Counted from the first letter of the stretch, positions 25,042 to 34,642 are shown. The stretch is 40,034 nt of DNA from UMGS755 sp045132895 (GCA_045132895.1 JBGUTC010000006.1:1-40034); one strand, 5' to 3'. A program made the numbers and translations. Notes: a model not told the origin generated them from the letters alone.

Positions 25042-25076
25042 TAATAAAAAGCAAAAAAAATATCTTTTTTTAGTTT

Positions 25077-25122
25077 TGGCAATTTCAACAAAGGGCTGCT
25101 GGCTAATTTGTTGAAATAGCCA
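25077..25122. repeat. 16-base inverted repeat upstream of the secreted-protein promoter
   Basis: TGGCAATTTCAACAAA (25077-25092) and its complement TTTGTTGAAATAGCCA (25107-25122), one mismatch, 14-base centre. It lies 36 bases upstream of the -35 element. A similar half, GGCAATTTTCAACGAAA, recurs at about 25163-25179. It could be a binding site for a dimeric regulator or an RNA stem. The rest of the gap 24964-25246 holds no gene I can support. Confidence 0.7.
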
Positions 25123-25211
25123 ACACAGCACACTTTCCATGCCCATAACCATGGCCAATTCGGGCAATTTTCAACGAAAAATATGTCCATTTTTCCTTTA
25201 TTATTAAAGAA

Positions 25212-25245
25212 AATAAAAACGAAGCAAACACAGTTTGCTTCGTTT
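25212..25245 (-). terminator. Terminator of tRNA-Val
   Basis: On the minus strand a stem of ACGAAGCAAA with TTTGCTTCGT and a short loop, followed by TTTTATTTT, a few bases after the CCA end. Confidence 0.88.
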
Positions 25246-25246
25246 C

Positions 25247-25323
25247 TGGTGAGGATAAATGGACTCGAACCATCGACCTCTTGCATGTCAAGCAAGCACT
25301 CTAACCAACTGAGCTATACCCTC
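25247..25323 (-). tRNA. tRNA-Val (anticodon GAC)
   Basis: 77 bases including an encoded CCA. The acceptor stem GAGGGTA pairs with TATCCTC (one G-U pair). The D arm has AGCTCAGTTGGTTAGAGT. The anticodon stem CTTGC/GCAAG holds the loop TTGACAT, so the anticodon is GAC, reading GUC and GUU valine codons. The T arm contains GGTTCGAGTCC. It is a single-gene unit with its own consensus promoter and terminator. Confidence 0.95.
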
Positions 25324-25341
25324 ATTTTTACTGACCCGATT

Positions 25342-25370
25342 ATTATACCATAGCAAAATATGCTTGTCAA
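25342..25370 (-). promoter_or_regulatory. Sigma-A promoter of tRNA-Val
   Basis: TTGACA (25365-25370), 17 bases, TATAAT (25342-25347) on the minus strand: a full consensus, as expected for stable RNA. Confidence 0.88.
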
Positions 25371-25424
25371 GAGACTTCCATTTTTATTTTTAATCCGTCT
25401 ATCTTCTAGAAAACTTCTTTATAG

Positions 25425-25541
25425 TTATTCTATCACAGGCAAATCCTGCATAGAAAAAAGGTCCCCTATAACTGTCATCGGCTCGCCCGCAGGATCATGT
25501 TTTGCCTTTCGGCAAAGCGAAACAAACTCTATAGCAATCAC
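25425..25541 (-). CDS. Possible 38-residue ORF or gene remnant
   Basis: The frame reads MIAIEFVSLCRKAKHDPAGE and continues to DLPVIE. A GTG start at 25541 has GAGAAGG 7 bases upstream. The peptide looks protein-like, but its codon choice (ATA, GGG, CGA) differs from its neighbours. It could be a small gene or the tail of a decayed one. No homology was recognised. Confidence 0.3.
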   Translation of the reverse strand: MIAIEFVSLCRKAKHDPAGEPMTVIGDLFSMQDLPVIE

Positions 25542-25585
25542 AAAAGAACCTTCTCAACAACTAAAAATACAATTGTCATGCACTC

Positions 25586-25786
25586 TTAATCCAAAAGAGT
25601 AGCATTTCTAAAAGCTTCTATCAGTTTTTCTTTTGTTTTGCAAAATCTGAAAGGATATAAATCTCCGTACATTTCTGATATGTCATAAGCGGACCGGGCT
25701 GTCACATAATCGACCTTGCTTCCTATATGACCTCTGTGAAAAAAATCAACATAAATTACAAATTTTGCAACTTTACATTGTGCATC
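25586..25786 (-). pseudogene. 5'-truncated gene remnant, C-terminal fragment
   Basis: On the minus strand an open frame without a good start reads KFVIYVDFFHRGHIGSKVDY, then VTARSAYDISEMYGDLYPFR and KTKEKLIEAFRNATLLD before a TAA at 25586. The amphipathic, domain-like composition suggests the C-terminus of a real protein. Its upstream part is replaced by the promoter of the oxidoreductase gene. I cannot name the family. The remaining bases of 25371-25830 hold only this, the short ORF and two promoters. Confidence 0.35.
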
Positions 25787-25800
25787 TATTAATATATAAT
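25772..25800 (+). promoter_or_regulatory. Sigma-A promoter of the oxidoreductase gene
   Basis: TTTACA (25772-25777), 17 bases, TATAAT (25795-25800), followed by TGGAGG before the ATG at 25831. Confidence 0.8.
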
Positions 25801-25830
25801 AAAGGAAAAGAAAAATATGGAGGTTATACC

Positions 25831-26784
25831 ATGATTAAGATTGGAATTATTGGTGTCGGTGCCGTAGGCGGTATGCACAAAGATGCTATCTTAGCACATC
25901 CGGAATGTGAGCTGGCTGCCGTTTGCAACCGAACCTTAGAAAGAGCTGAAAAACTGGCGGAAGGAACCGGAGCACGGGCATATTCTGATTACAAGGAAAT
26001 GCAGGAAAAAGAAAGCCTTGATGCTGTTATTGTCAATCTGCCCCATAATCTGCATAAAGATGTTTCCATTTACTTTTTGGAACATGGCGTGGCAGTCTTA
26101 GTAGAAAAACCCATGGCAAATACCGTTGAAGAATGTGATGCCATGATTGCCGCTGCCAAACAAAGCGGCGCTGTTCTTGCTGTCGGTCATGTTCAGCGCT
26201 ATATTGCTTCCTTCCACGAATTGAAGAATATTACGCAGGAAGAACGTCTCGGAAAACTCTGTGCAATCAGCGAAATCAGAAACGGCGAATATTTCAACGG
26301 TCGTTCCAGCTGGTTCTTAGATAAAGAACAGTCCGGTGGCGGCATCCTGATGAACTTTGGCGCCCATTCTATCGATAAACTGTTCTACACAACAGGCCGA
26401 AAAGTAGAAGAAGTTACCGCAATTGGCGGGAATTTCTATACCGACCACAACGTCGAAGCTCACGCTCAGCTTTTAGTTAAACTCTCCGGCAACGTCAGCG
26501 CCGTTATCACCCATGTTGGCTGTCAGGTCCCCGGTTGCGCGGAAACAACCTTCTACTTCACCAACGGTTCAGCGCAGGTTCGCGGATGGGATTTATGGGT
26601 TTCTGAAAACGGCAAGGACTATGAACCGGTAGACGCCGGCGACATGAGTCGGAATTTCATGGAAGATCAGCTGATTGAATTCGTCAAACTGATGAAAGGC
26701 GAAGAAAATGAAATGGTCAGTCCCGAATACGGACGTGATGTTATCGCTGTTTTAGAAAACGCTTTTTCACAAATCGAAAAATAA
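25831..26784 (+). CDS. Gfo/Idh/MocA-family NAD(P)-dependent oxidoreductase
   Basis: 317 residues. The N-terminal Rossmann fold starts MIKIGIIGVGAVGGMHKDAI (GxGxxG), followed by AAVCNRTLERAEKLAE. The family signature EKP lies in VLVEKPMANTVEECD near residue 98. The C-terminal substrate domain includes GGGILMNFGAHSIDKLFY, with a conserved His in a catalytic position of the family. Members oxidise or reduce sugars and inositols, or act on sugar nucleotides. Here the substrate is unknown, and no sugar-transport genes adjoin. ATG 25831 is chosen because TGGAGG lies 7 bases upstream; the frame stays open upstream but those codons overlap the promoter. It forms a single-gene unit. Confidence 0.92.
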   Translation: MIKIGIIGVGAVGGMHKDAILAHPECELAAVCNRTLERAEKLAEGTGARAYSDYKEMQEKESLDAVIVNLPHNLHKDVSIYFLEHGVAVLVEKPMANTVEECDAMIAAAKQSGAVLAVGHVQRYIASFHELKNITQEERLGKLCAISEIRNGEYFNGRSSWFLDKEQSGGGILMNFGAHSIDKLFYTTGRKVEEVTAIGGNFYTDHNVEAHAQLLVKLSGNVSAVITHVGCQVPGCAETTFYFTNGSAQVRGWDLWVSENGKDYEPVDAGDMSRNFMEDQLIEFVKLMKGEENEMVSPEYGRDVIAVLENAFSQIEK

Positions 26785-26801
26785 ATTTTGAATATAAAAG
26801 C

Positions 26802-26839
26802 AAAAACCTCGAAGCAAAAATTGCTTCGAGGTTTTTTTC
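26802..26839. terminator. Bidirectional terminator
   Basis: A 16-base stem AAAAACCTCGAAGCAA (26802-26817) with TTGCTTCGAGGTTTTT (26821-26836) and T runs in both directions. It serves the oxidoreductase gene and the giant lyase gene. Confidence 0.92.
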
Positions 26840-26884
26840 ATATATTTGCAGGATTGCAGCAAAATCTGCAATCCTGCATAGAAT

Positions 26885-29800
26885 TTATTGAAACATTCTG
26901 TCTAAGACTGTTGCAACCTGTGCTCTAGTGCCGTTTGCTTTCGGAGCAAAGGAGCCATCCTCCATGCCGTTCATTAAACCGTTTACATTGGCATAAAGAA
27001 CGAATGGTTTTGCCCAGCCGCTGATGACACTGCCGTCAGCGAAGGACAGGTCTCCTTCAGGTTCTGCAAAAGCTTCACCCTTTAAGAGTGCATCAGCACC
27101 GGCAAGAATCTTTGCCATTTCCTCACGGGTTACAAGATCATTCGGTCTGAAAACAGAATCACTTGAAACGATACCGTTTTCCAAAGCTGCCTTGATGTAG
27201 GAAGCATACCAACTGTCTGCCGCCACATCGCTAAAGCCTGTATCCATTCCTGTAGCAGACAGATTCAGTGCTCTTACAACCATGGTAATCAGTTCAGCAC
27301 GAGTGATGTTAGCATCCGGACGGAAGGAGCCATTGTCGCCCTTAACAACGCCTTTATCCGCCATGCGCTCAATGCTCTTCTCTGCCCAGTGACCCTTGGT
27401 GTCGTTAAAGCCCTTAGTGGGAACAACAACGCTACCGCCACCACCGATGCCGCCTGCACCACCGGAGCCACCTGCGCCACCGGAACCGCCTTCATTACCG
27501 GAACCGCCTTCGTTACCGGAACCACCCTGGTTGCCGGGGTCAACGCCGGTAATGCCACCGTGGTTATCGCTGGGGTCATTGGTTAAAATCTCGTCGGTTT
27601 CTTCGTCAATCAGCGTCAGCTTTCCGTTATTGCTTTCAAACTTAATGATTCTTCCGTTATATTTAACGTTTTCTACATTGTCTGCTGCAAGTGTAACCTG
27701 TTCAAGGACAGCATCTGAAGATGCTTCAACTTCAACAGTTGTACCCGTCTTTTCAAAGGAAAGAGCTTCAACGGCTGCATCTGCTGCAAGCAGAACAGAG
27801 CTATCGTTTTTCTTCACATAACTTCCGTTGTGCAGAATGACTTCAACGATTTCACCCTCGTCAGAAACTCTGACAACTGCCAGTTCTGCATCCGTTACAT
27901 AGTCGCCAAAGGTGTGAACCGCGCCGGGCACATGATCATAATCCAGCATGTAATAGGTAATGTTTGTTTTTCCGTCAAGTTCCGTTTCAATCTTCATGGC
28001 TGTTGCATCATGCGTAGGAACACCCAGTTCGATTCTGTCTGCCTTGACCTTGCCGGCATTTTCATAGGGCAGGATAACCGTATCAAAAGTCTGCTTACCG
28101 GCTACGTTTTCTTTAAAGTAGTAACCGTATTTTGCCTCAGAAGCAAGACCCCATCCCAAGGTATCGTAACCGATTTCCTCAATGATTGTTGCATCGCTAT
28201 CCGCTGAAGCAATCATAATATCTGCGCCACTGGCAAAATCAGAGTAAATGGTTCTGTCTGCATCATTGTGCTGCAGGTTTGCATCTGCCGCCATATGCCA
28301 CAGCTGACGATAGTTATTAGGACGCTCCATATCTTCCGGAATCATTAAGTCGGAAACAATCCAGAAGTCCGGTTTTACGAAAGTAACGGTTCTTCTGTGA
28401 TCAACGTCAATATTGGCATGAGTGGTTACACTATAGTAGTCATACTTGTTGTTGGAAACCCAACGATGCTTGGTCGCATTAGCAGACATGCCAATGGTTG
28501 AGTCATTTGTAGCAATCAGTTTCTGACTCGTATTATTGACTTCAACCGTATTATGTCCTTTGGTACTTTGCATATACTTACGAATCGAGCTCGTCGGGTC
28601 GTAGTTATAATAACCGCCGTCAATCAGGAGAGATTTGCCGAATGCATTGACAATCATCTGGTTTGCATCGGCATGACCGTGACCGGAGAAACCGGAGGAC
28701 GTCATCATTGTCCAGCGGGCATTATCTGACCAGTCAGAACGCATAATCGCAAGCATCGTGCTTTCATATAGTTTAGAAGTCCATGTCGGAACGATACCCT
28801 TTCGGCCAAAGGTGCTGACAAACTGATACTCTTCGTCAGGATTTAGCTGGTAATACTTCGGATACTGCGGAGATGTATTACCATAGGTCTTACCGCTATC
28901 ACCCCAGGCAATCTGAATACCACCCGGTGCTTTTAAAATACAGTTATAAAGTGCAAGTTTTGCAATAATATCCTGAACTTCTTCACTGAAGTCCTTACCT
29001 TCATTCCGAAGTTTTTCCCATATATCCAGAATCATATTATAGGTCTGACCACTGTAACCATCTGTTGCTTCAATATAAGCACCATCTTCAAAATAACTCC
29101 AGCGAATCAGGTCTTCAATGATATCAATACTGGTATCAAACTGCTGACTTGCATTAGAAAATTCGGGCACAAACAAGGTCGTATAGGTCATCGCCGTTGC
29201 CTCATAGAATTTCTGATTCGCGCCCTTTCCCTCATTGACAGGATCCAATAAAAAATCTTCCATCTCGTAAGATCCGTGCCAAAGGTTTTTCAGAATGGCT
29301 GTACAAGCATCCGGCGTCATATACTGGCTCTTTGCCAGGGAGTCAAAATAGGAAATCACCATTTTCATTTTCAGACAGGTTGCAAGGGCACCGGGGAAAG
29401 CGCCATAACGAACCTTATCCCCTGCAGCCTCCCAGTCACAGCTACCGCCGTGAATATTGCTGACCTGCTCAGAGAACTTAAACCGACCCTGGGTATCACG
29501 GATAAAGTCCATTAAATCCCAGATAACCGCATAAGCATACTGCTCATCGCCGGTATACAAATATTCTGCAACTGCTGCACCCTGGTTGTTAAATCGGCTG
29601 GACTGTGTTTGATATTCTGCTTCGGCATTAGCTTTTTTGTACCAGTCGTTTTCACCGGGAATGCCATTAAAGTTAAAGACGTACTCCGTGAAACTGTTCA
29701 TCGTAACGGTATCTGCAGTCCATTCGCCGCCTTCTTTATAAATCAGCAGTTCTTTTTCCTCAGCATACCCTTCTTCCAGTTTCGCATGGAAATAAAGTTT

Positions 29801-32800
29801 TGCTTCTGTTACGTCGTCACGCTCAGAAAGACTGGACAGATCAAATCGTAGCAGAGGCTCTGCAGTCTTTTCGCCCTGCAATTCGCCAAAGAAACGAGAT
29901 TCCATCTCTACTTCATCAACGTAGTTGTTATATCGGTTGCTGCCACCGCGGATAACGGTATCCGTGGGATAAAAGACTTTCGTGCTACCATTGACTTTTA
30001 GAACCAGTCTGGGATGTTTACTGCTGTCATAATACTCGGTAGATAAAATCCGCGCTGCCGTGTCCTCATTATACCGGGCACCGATTTTATAACTTGTAAC
30101 ACCGCCCTTAGTAAGAGCACCTACGCCAACATTCACTTCATATTCCTGATAGTTACGAGAGCGGATAACGACCTTACCCTGATTATGAGTCGGGTAGTTG
30201 TTGTGGTGAACACCGGTTAATGTAAAGTTTTCTGCATAACTAACATCACGAGCAGGAATCGCAGTTAAAGAACTTCTGCCGCGAGTCCGGATGTAATCCA
30301 AAAGCGCAACTTTCGCTGCTTCATAATCTCCGGTTTTCGCTGCGCTTTCGACGTCTGCCATAGCCGGATTTTCTGCATAGTTGAATTTACCGGGATTCGT
30401 CCATGTACTACCATCCCAAACACCGAAGAAGTCCTCATCGCTCATGTGTTTCGGGTCAAGAATTTTTTCATCCGGCAGAACGGTAAAGGTAAATTCCTTG
30501 GTTCTGATAGCTGAATTGTAGATGATGACCGCTGTCAGAGTAACCGTTTCCGGCTCCCCGTCCCAACGGGGACGAATGACGCGACCGCTTGGCGTAATCA
30601 CCTTGGAATTAGTCGTTTTCCAGAGATACTGGCTACCATAAGGACCTTCTGCCGGGAGACTCAGACTGCTTCTGATTTCGGAAGGATCTGTATCATTAAA
30701 GCTGAATATCTCATAATTTTCAAACGTTAAATAAGCTTCATCCTTATCTGCAACATCTTCATCTGCCGTATAATAAGGCATAACGTTAAACTTAAACTCT
30801 TTAATAGCAGAGAAAGCACCATAAGAAACAGTTGCTGTCAGGGTTACGGGAATTTCCTCTGCCTGATCCTGAGGACGATTTACCGTTCCGTCTAAGGCAA
30901 TTCGTGTCTCGTCAGAACTTTCCCATGTAATCGTCGTTCCAAAGGGACCCTCGGAAACCAAGTCCAGATTTGCCGCCACTTTTCCGGGTGCCGGAGCCGG
31001 AATAAAATTACGAACCCGTTCTTCTGTCAGCCATGCTGCATCTGTTTCGGGACGAAGATGAACCGCCGGATAAGTTGTATAGGTTCTGAAATTTGAAACC
31101 CGGGTGGTAATATAGTTTGTTCCGTCCAACATAAGCAGAACGCTGCGCAGACCCACATTGCCCGCACTGTAAGGCAAGCCGCGGAACACCACATTCTCGC
31201 CGTTAACCCACATAGAGAAGGTACCGCTGGATTCTTCTGTCATAAAGACGATATCCGCCGAGTTGAGATACGGCTCAGAAAGGGTTGAGATTGTAGAACC
31301 GTATATATCGCTGTGTTTAATATTAAATCGTCCGTCAGACTGCCAGAAGATGTTAGCACTAAGACCGGAAGAGCCGGTAATCTGTATATTGACTTCGCCC
31401 GTTCCCTCTTTTTCCAAACGGAACTCTGTCGCAACGGTTCCGCCTATATTTTCCTTAGAAGGACGCAGGGGGTAGCCAAGAGTTGTAATCGTTCCCTGAT
31501 TCGGTACCACGTCATTGGTATAACGCTCTAACTGCACATAACCGTCAAACTCTGTAATACGGCCGTTCCAACCACGAGTGTCGGCCCAGGGATCTACATT
31601 ATAATAAATATTATCAACATCGTTCCATTCGCCATCGCCATCGATTTCAGGAATATGTTTTCTGAAGTCAGATTCATAAATCAGTTCGGATTCTTCCGGA
31701 ACCGGAACGCTGTCTATGGGATAACTCAGAGGTACAACACCGAAACGGAAGGACTTTTCTAAGGTATAATCTCCGTTTTGTACACTTGCTGTCAGAACTG
31801 CATAAATATCGCCGCTCTCATCAGCCGGTCTGGTAACAACGCCGGTTTCGGCATTAATCAGAGCCGGATTAGAAGATGTCCAGGTAATGGTACTACCCAG
31901 AGGCGCCTCTGTATACAAGTTCAGATCCTTTGTAATCAGACCGCCTGCAACCTGTTCGTTGACGATGCTTTCCTGAGTAACAGCATCAAAATCCTCCTTG
32001 AGGATAACGAGGTCACCTTCTCCCGCCCGCAGAACAGTTACAGTAAAGGTTCTCGTCTCTGTCACTTCGCCGGCTGTTACTGTCGCAGTCATCGTAACAA
32101 GTGTATCTTCTGCCGGTCTTGTAACAGTACCGTTAGGCGCAAGAATCTCCGGATGAGATGAGGTCCATGTGATACTGCTATCGCGGTTACCCTTTGTCGG
32201 TAAGGTTACGTCATAAGCAATAACACCATCAATAATTTCCTTCTTGCCGAACAAACTTTCATAGGTCAATTCGTCCGCATCGTAACGAGCTGCACGAGTA
32301 TCATCCGTTGTACACTGATAATACTTCAAATCATCAATATAAACCTTAACTTTTGTCTGCTCTTTTAAGAAGAAAATTTTTGAAATGGGTCCGGGTAAAA
32401 TTTTAACATTTTCAAGAGCCGGTTTGTTGTTAAAGAGAACCGTTGTCAAACCTGTATCAGAATCAACCCACATGGTTACTTTTAACTCAAACTGAGCATT
32501 GTAATCCGTCGTACTGAAAGTGCGTTCCTGAAGTGTACCTGTTGCTTCATCTAAACAATAGAACTGGAAAACTTCATCAAACCAACGAATATCCGTCAGA
32601 CGCTCGCTGGCATCGTGACCGGGCCAGACCATCAGATGGTTCCCGTAACTGTCACGAGTCATCGTAAATTCAATACCGAAAGATCCTTTAACATCCGTAT
32701 GTTCTTCGGTTAAGTAGACATAACCGCCGGTAACGCCGATATCCGACGTTTTTGCCTCTACAACCATCTTGCCACCATCAACCGTCATGCTGCTGCTGGG

Positions 32801-34492
32801 GCTGGTCTGACGATATACAATTTTCTTAGGATTAAAACTGTTAAATTCTTCGCGAGTAACCACATTGGTCTGAGGCGGAAATCCGTCAACTGATGCGCCG
32901 TGTGCCGGAACCTTAAAATAAAAATCTTTTGTCATAGGCGTTCCGTTTCCGTAGGAAATAGTTGCCGTTAAGGTCACGTTACTTTCTGCCGCCGGGCGAG
33001 TAACATAACCCGTTTCCGTATCAATGATACCAGGAATGTTAGCACTCCAGCTGATAGCAGCGCCGTTGGAACTTTCTTTAGGAAGAATTAAATCATCAAC
33101 TAAATAGCCACTTTCCGTTAAAGGAAAACGGAAAAGGCTGTCCTCAGTTAATTTATCCCATGCCCGACTGATGACCTGATCGTCTTCTAAAGGAATCGGC
33201 TCCGGAACATACGCTCTGACATCTTCGATACGGATGATACTGGTATTCTGAGTCATACCCATATATCCGTCAAACTCCGGATAACAACCGTAAGAAATGT
33301 AACCTATTTTCGCCTGACTCTTAAGAGTAAACTCATAGTTGTCCAAAACCTGAACGTCGTTCAGCCAAAGAGATACCAGGCCCTCCGCCGTGTTAAAACG
33401 AGCCATAACTTTCAAATGGTTTTGGGCATCAAGTAGCGGTGTTGATACATTACTAAGCACCTGATCTGCCCATCCCGTACCATCATTAACGCTGACATAA
33501 AGCTTATAATCGTTATAAACCTGAAAACCCCAGTCAACATAAACGCTACCGCCAATGTAAATTCTGGCGCGGTCGTCATAAATATAATCACTGGTTTTTA
33601 AAGGACGGGTCAATGTCGTTTCAATAACATACTCTTCCTCACTAATCACAGATTCATCTGCTTTAAAGATAACCTTGGTATTAGCTTCAGCGCCAACAGT
33701 TGACTGCTGCAGGGCGCCTTTTTCATGAGCGAACGTAGCGTGACTTGCTGCAGGATATACCTGAGAAGAATAGGAACTGCCTTCAAAATCCTCGGTAAAA
33801 ATCGGAGTTTTTACCGCCGTCATACCCTCAAGGGCAACACTATAGAAAGAAAAGCTTTCAAGACTTACGGTAACAGCGCCCTCCGTCAGAAATCTGACAC
33901 GATTAATCGCGCCTTTTTCAGTTACATAATCCGCTGTAGCCGCAAACATTTCTTCACCGTCAAGCCAACCGGCTACGGTTCCGGCAACGCTGTTATAAAG
34001 AAGCGTTACACGCAGTGACTCACCGGCAGTTCCGTACAGAGAAACCTGGCTATTACTGCTGTTATACATTAAAACCTCAGAACTGGATGCGCCGGCATAT
34101 CGGTTCCAGCGAAGATCCATTCTGCGGCCTCCGGATAACCCGGCAAAATCTACAGCGATCCCACTTAAGTTACTGTCAAGATTTTCTCTTTTAATGACAA
34201 AATCCATGACAAAGGTTCCCGAAACAAGGCTCTGGTTCCGGTTTAAGAAAACCTCAAAGCCTACAGCCTGACCGCTGCCTGCCGCTCCGGTATAGCTAAT
34301 CGCACCACCATCATAGGTTGCACCGGATGAAAGCGAAACGCGCTCATCCATCGCTCCGGAAAAATCATCCTGATAGCGCATAACCAGGGGCTCCGGAACC
34401 GTACTTGCTGCTGCTACCGGTAAAATACACAGCGGCAAAAGTAGTGCAAAAGCCAAAAGCTCTAAGCACAGTTTTTTGATGACACTTTTCAT
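26885..34492 (-). CDS. Giant SLH-anchored polysaccharide lyase, heparinase II/III type
   Basis: 2535 residues with signal peptide (MKSVIKKLCLELLAFALLLP...VAAA). In order: two LamG-like beta-sandwich modules (about 37-215 and 226-431), a bacterial Ig-like module (438-527), a third beta-sandwich (535-730), two Ig-like modules (735-822 and 826-921), a fourth beta-sandwich (935-1145), and two more Ig-like modules (1155-1244 and 1251-1340). The Ig-like modules share an ITWTSS-type motif and a V.RP motif. From about 1350 comes a heparinase-like N-terminal helical part, a DNRLRE-like module (about 1515-1617: LLRFDLSSL ... LLIYKEGGEWT), an alpha/alpha toroid, and the lyase beta-sheet domain with SGFSGHGHADANQM near 1937, the conserved motif of PL12/15/17/21 lyases. 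A Gly/Ser-rich linker (2317-2352) leads to three SLH repeats (2361-2535). It should sit on the cell surface and cleave a uronic-acid polysaccharide; the exact substrate is unknown. GGAGG precedes the ATG. Confidence 0.9.
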   Translation of the reverse strand: MKSVIKKLCLELLAFALLLPLCILPVAAASTVPEPLVMRYQDDFSGAMDERVSLSSGATYDGGAISYTGAAGSGQAVGFEVFLNRNQSLVSGTFVMDFVIKRENLDSNLSGIAVDFAGLSGGRRMDLRWNRYAGASSSEVLMYNSSNSQVSLYGTAGESLRVTLLYNSVAGTVAGWLDGEEMFAATADYVTEKGAINRVRFLTEGAVTVSLESFSFYSVALEGMTAVKTPIFTEDFEGSSYSSQVYPAASHATFAHEKGALQQSTVGAEANTKVIFKADESVISEEEYVIETTLTRPLKTSDYIYDDRARIYIGGSVYVDWGFQVYNDYKLYVSVNDGTGWADQVLSNVSTPLLDAQNHLKVMARFNTAEGLVSLWLNDVQVLDNYEFTLKSQAKIGYISYGCYPEFDGYMGMTQNTSIIRIEDVRAYVPEPIPLEDDQVISRAWDKLTEDSLFRFPLTESGYLVDDLILPKESSNGAAISWSANIPGIIDTETGYVTRPAAESNVTLTATISYGNGTPMTKDFYFKVPAHGASVDGFPPQTNVVTREEFNSFNPKKIVYRQTSPSSSMTVDGGKMVVEAKTSDIGVTGGYVYLTEEHTDVKGSFGIEFTMTRDSYGNHLMVWPGHDASERLTDIRWFDEVFQFYCLDEATGTLQERTFSTTDYNAQFELKVTMWVDSDTGLTTVLFNNKPALENVKILPGPISKIFFLKEQTKVKVYIDDLKYYQCTTDDTRAARYDADELTYESLFGKKEIIDGVIAYDVTLPTKGNRDSSITWTSSHPEILAPNGTVTRPAEDTLVTMTATVTAGEVTETRTFTVTVLRAGEGDLVILKEDFDAVTQESIVNEQVAGGLITKDLNLYTEAPLGSTITWTSSNPALINAETGVVTRPADESGDIYAVLTASVQNGDYTLEKSFRFGVVPLSYPIDSVPVPEESELIYESDFRKHIPEIDGDGEWNDVDNIYYNVDPWADTRGWNGRITEFDGYVQLERYTNDVVPNQGTITTLGYPLRPSKENIGGTVATEFRLEKEGTGEVNIQITGSSGLSANIFWQSDGRFNIKHSDIYGSTISTLSEPYLNSADIVFMTEESSGTFSMWVNGENVVFRGLPYSAGNVGLRSVLLMLDGTNYITTRVSNFRTYTTYPAVHLRPETDAAWLTEERVRNFIPAPAPGKVAANLDLVSEGPFGTTITWESSDETRIALDGTVNRPQDQAEEIPVTLTATVSYGAFSAIKEFKFNVMPYYTADEDVADKDEAYLTFENYEIFSFNDTDPSEIRSSLSLPAEGPYGSQYLWKTTNSKVITPSGRVIRPRWDGEPETVTLTAVIIYNSAIRTKEFTFTVLPDEKILDPKHMSDEDFFGVWDGSTWTNPGKFNYAENPAMADVESAAKTGDYEAAKVALLDYIRTRGRSSLTAIPARDVSYAENFTLTGVHHNNYPTHNQGKVVIRSRNYQEYEVNVGVGALTKGGVTSYKIGARYNEDTAARILSTEYYDSSKHPRLVLKVNGSTKVFYPTDTVIRGGSNRYNNYVDEVEMESRFFGELQGEKTAEPLLRFDLSSLSERDDVTEAKLYFHAKLEEGYAEEKELLIYKEGGEWTADTVTMNSFTEYVFNFNGIPGENDWYKKANAEAEYQTQSSRFNNQGAAVAEYLYTGDEQYAYAVIWDLMDFIRDTQGRFKFSEQVSNIHGGSCDWEAAGDKVRYGAFPGALATCLKMKMVISYFDSLAKSQYMTPDACTAILKNLWHGSYEMEDFLLDPVNEGKGANQKFYEATAMTYTTLFVPEFSNASQQFDTSIDIIEDLIRWSYFEDGAYIEATDGYSGQTYNMILDIWEKLRNEGKDFSEEVQDIIAKLALYNCILKAPGGIQIAWGDSGKTYGNTSPQYPKYYQLNPDEEYQFVSTFGRKGIVPTWTSKLYESTMLAIMRSDWSDNARWTMMTSSGFSGHGHADANQMIVNAFGKSLLIDGGYYNYDPTSSIRKYMQSTKGHNTVEVNNTSQKLIATNDSTIGMSANATKHRWVSNNKYDYYSVTTHANIDVDHRRTVTFVKPDFWIVSDLMIPEDMERPNNYRQLWHMAADANLQHNDADRTIYSDFASGADIMIASADSDATIIEEIGYDTLGWGLASEAKYGYYFKENVAGKQTFDTVILPYENAGKVKADRIELGVPTHDATAMKIETELDGKTNITYYMLDYDHVPGAVHTFGDYVTDAELAVVRVSDEGEIVEVILHNGSYVKKNDSSVLLAADAAVEALSFEKTGTTVEVEASSDAVLEQVTLAADNVENVKYNGRIIKFESNNGKLTLIDEETDEILTNDPSDNHGGITGVDPGNQGGSGNEGGSGNEGGSGGAGGSGGAGGIGGGGSVVVPTKGFNDTKGHWAEKSIERMADKGVVKGDNGSFRPDANITRAELITMVVRALNLSATGMDTGFSDVAADSWYASYIKAALENGIVSSDSVFRPNDLVTREEMAKILAGADALLKGEAFAEPEGDLSFADGSVISGWAKPFVLYANVNGLMNGMEDGSFAPKANGTRAQVATVLDRMFQ
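27434..27543 (-). repeat. Tandem Gly-rich codon repeats in the linker of the giant lyase
   Basis: Repeated 18-base units coding GGSGNE (twice) and GGSGGA (twice), then GIGGGG, between the catalytic part and the SLH domains. This is a flexible spacer, and the DNA repeats may change length by slippage in frame. Confidence 0.8.
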
Positions 34493-34616
34493 ATATATGC
34501 CCTCCTAAAATTAATCTTGGTTAAAAACAAATAGGATTTTTATTCTCCTTTGCTTTGTTCTTGACTCCAAAAGCTTGAAATCAATAACAAAACAAATGAT
34601 TTTGTTCTCCGGAAGC

Positions 34617-34642
34617 GCAGGGCGATGCTATCATCGCCCTGC
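34617..34642 (-). other. Strong hairpin in the giant-lyase mRNA leader
   Basis: GCAGGGCGATG (34617-34627), 4-base loop, CATCGCCCTGC (34632-34642): a perfect 11-base stem with no T run after it on either strand. It is not a standard terminator and may be an mRNA stabiliser or a regulatory element. Confidence 0.75.

Noticed and set aside
25360..25602. An 80-codon plus-strand frame after the tRNA-Val promoter
   Set aside because: No ribosome binding site, low-complexity hydrophobic start inside a promoter, and more protein-like frames exist on the opposite strand.
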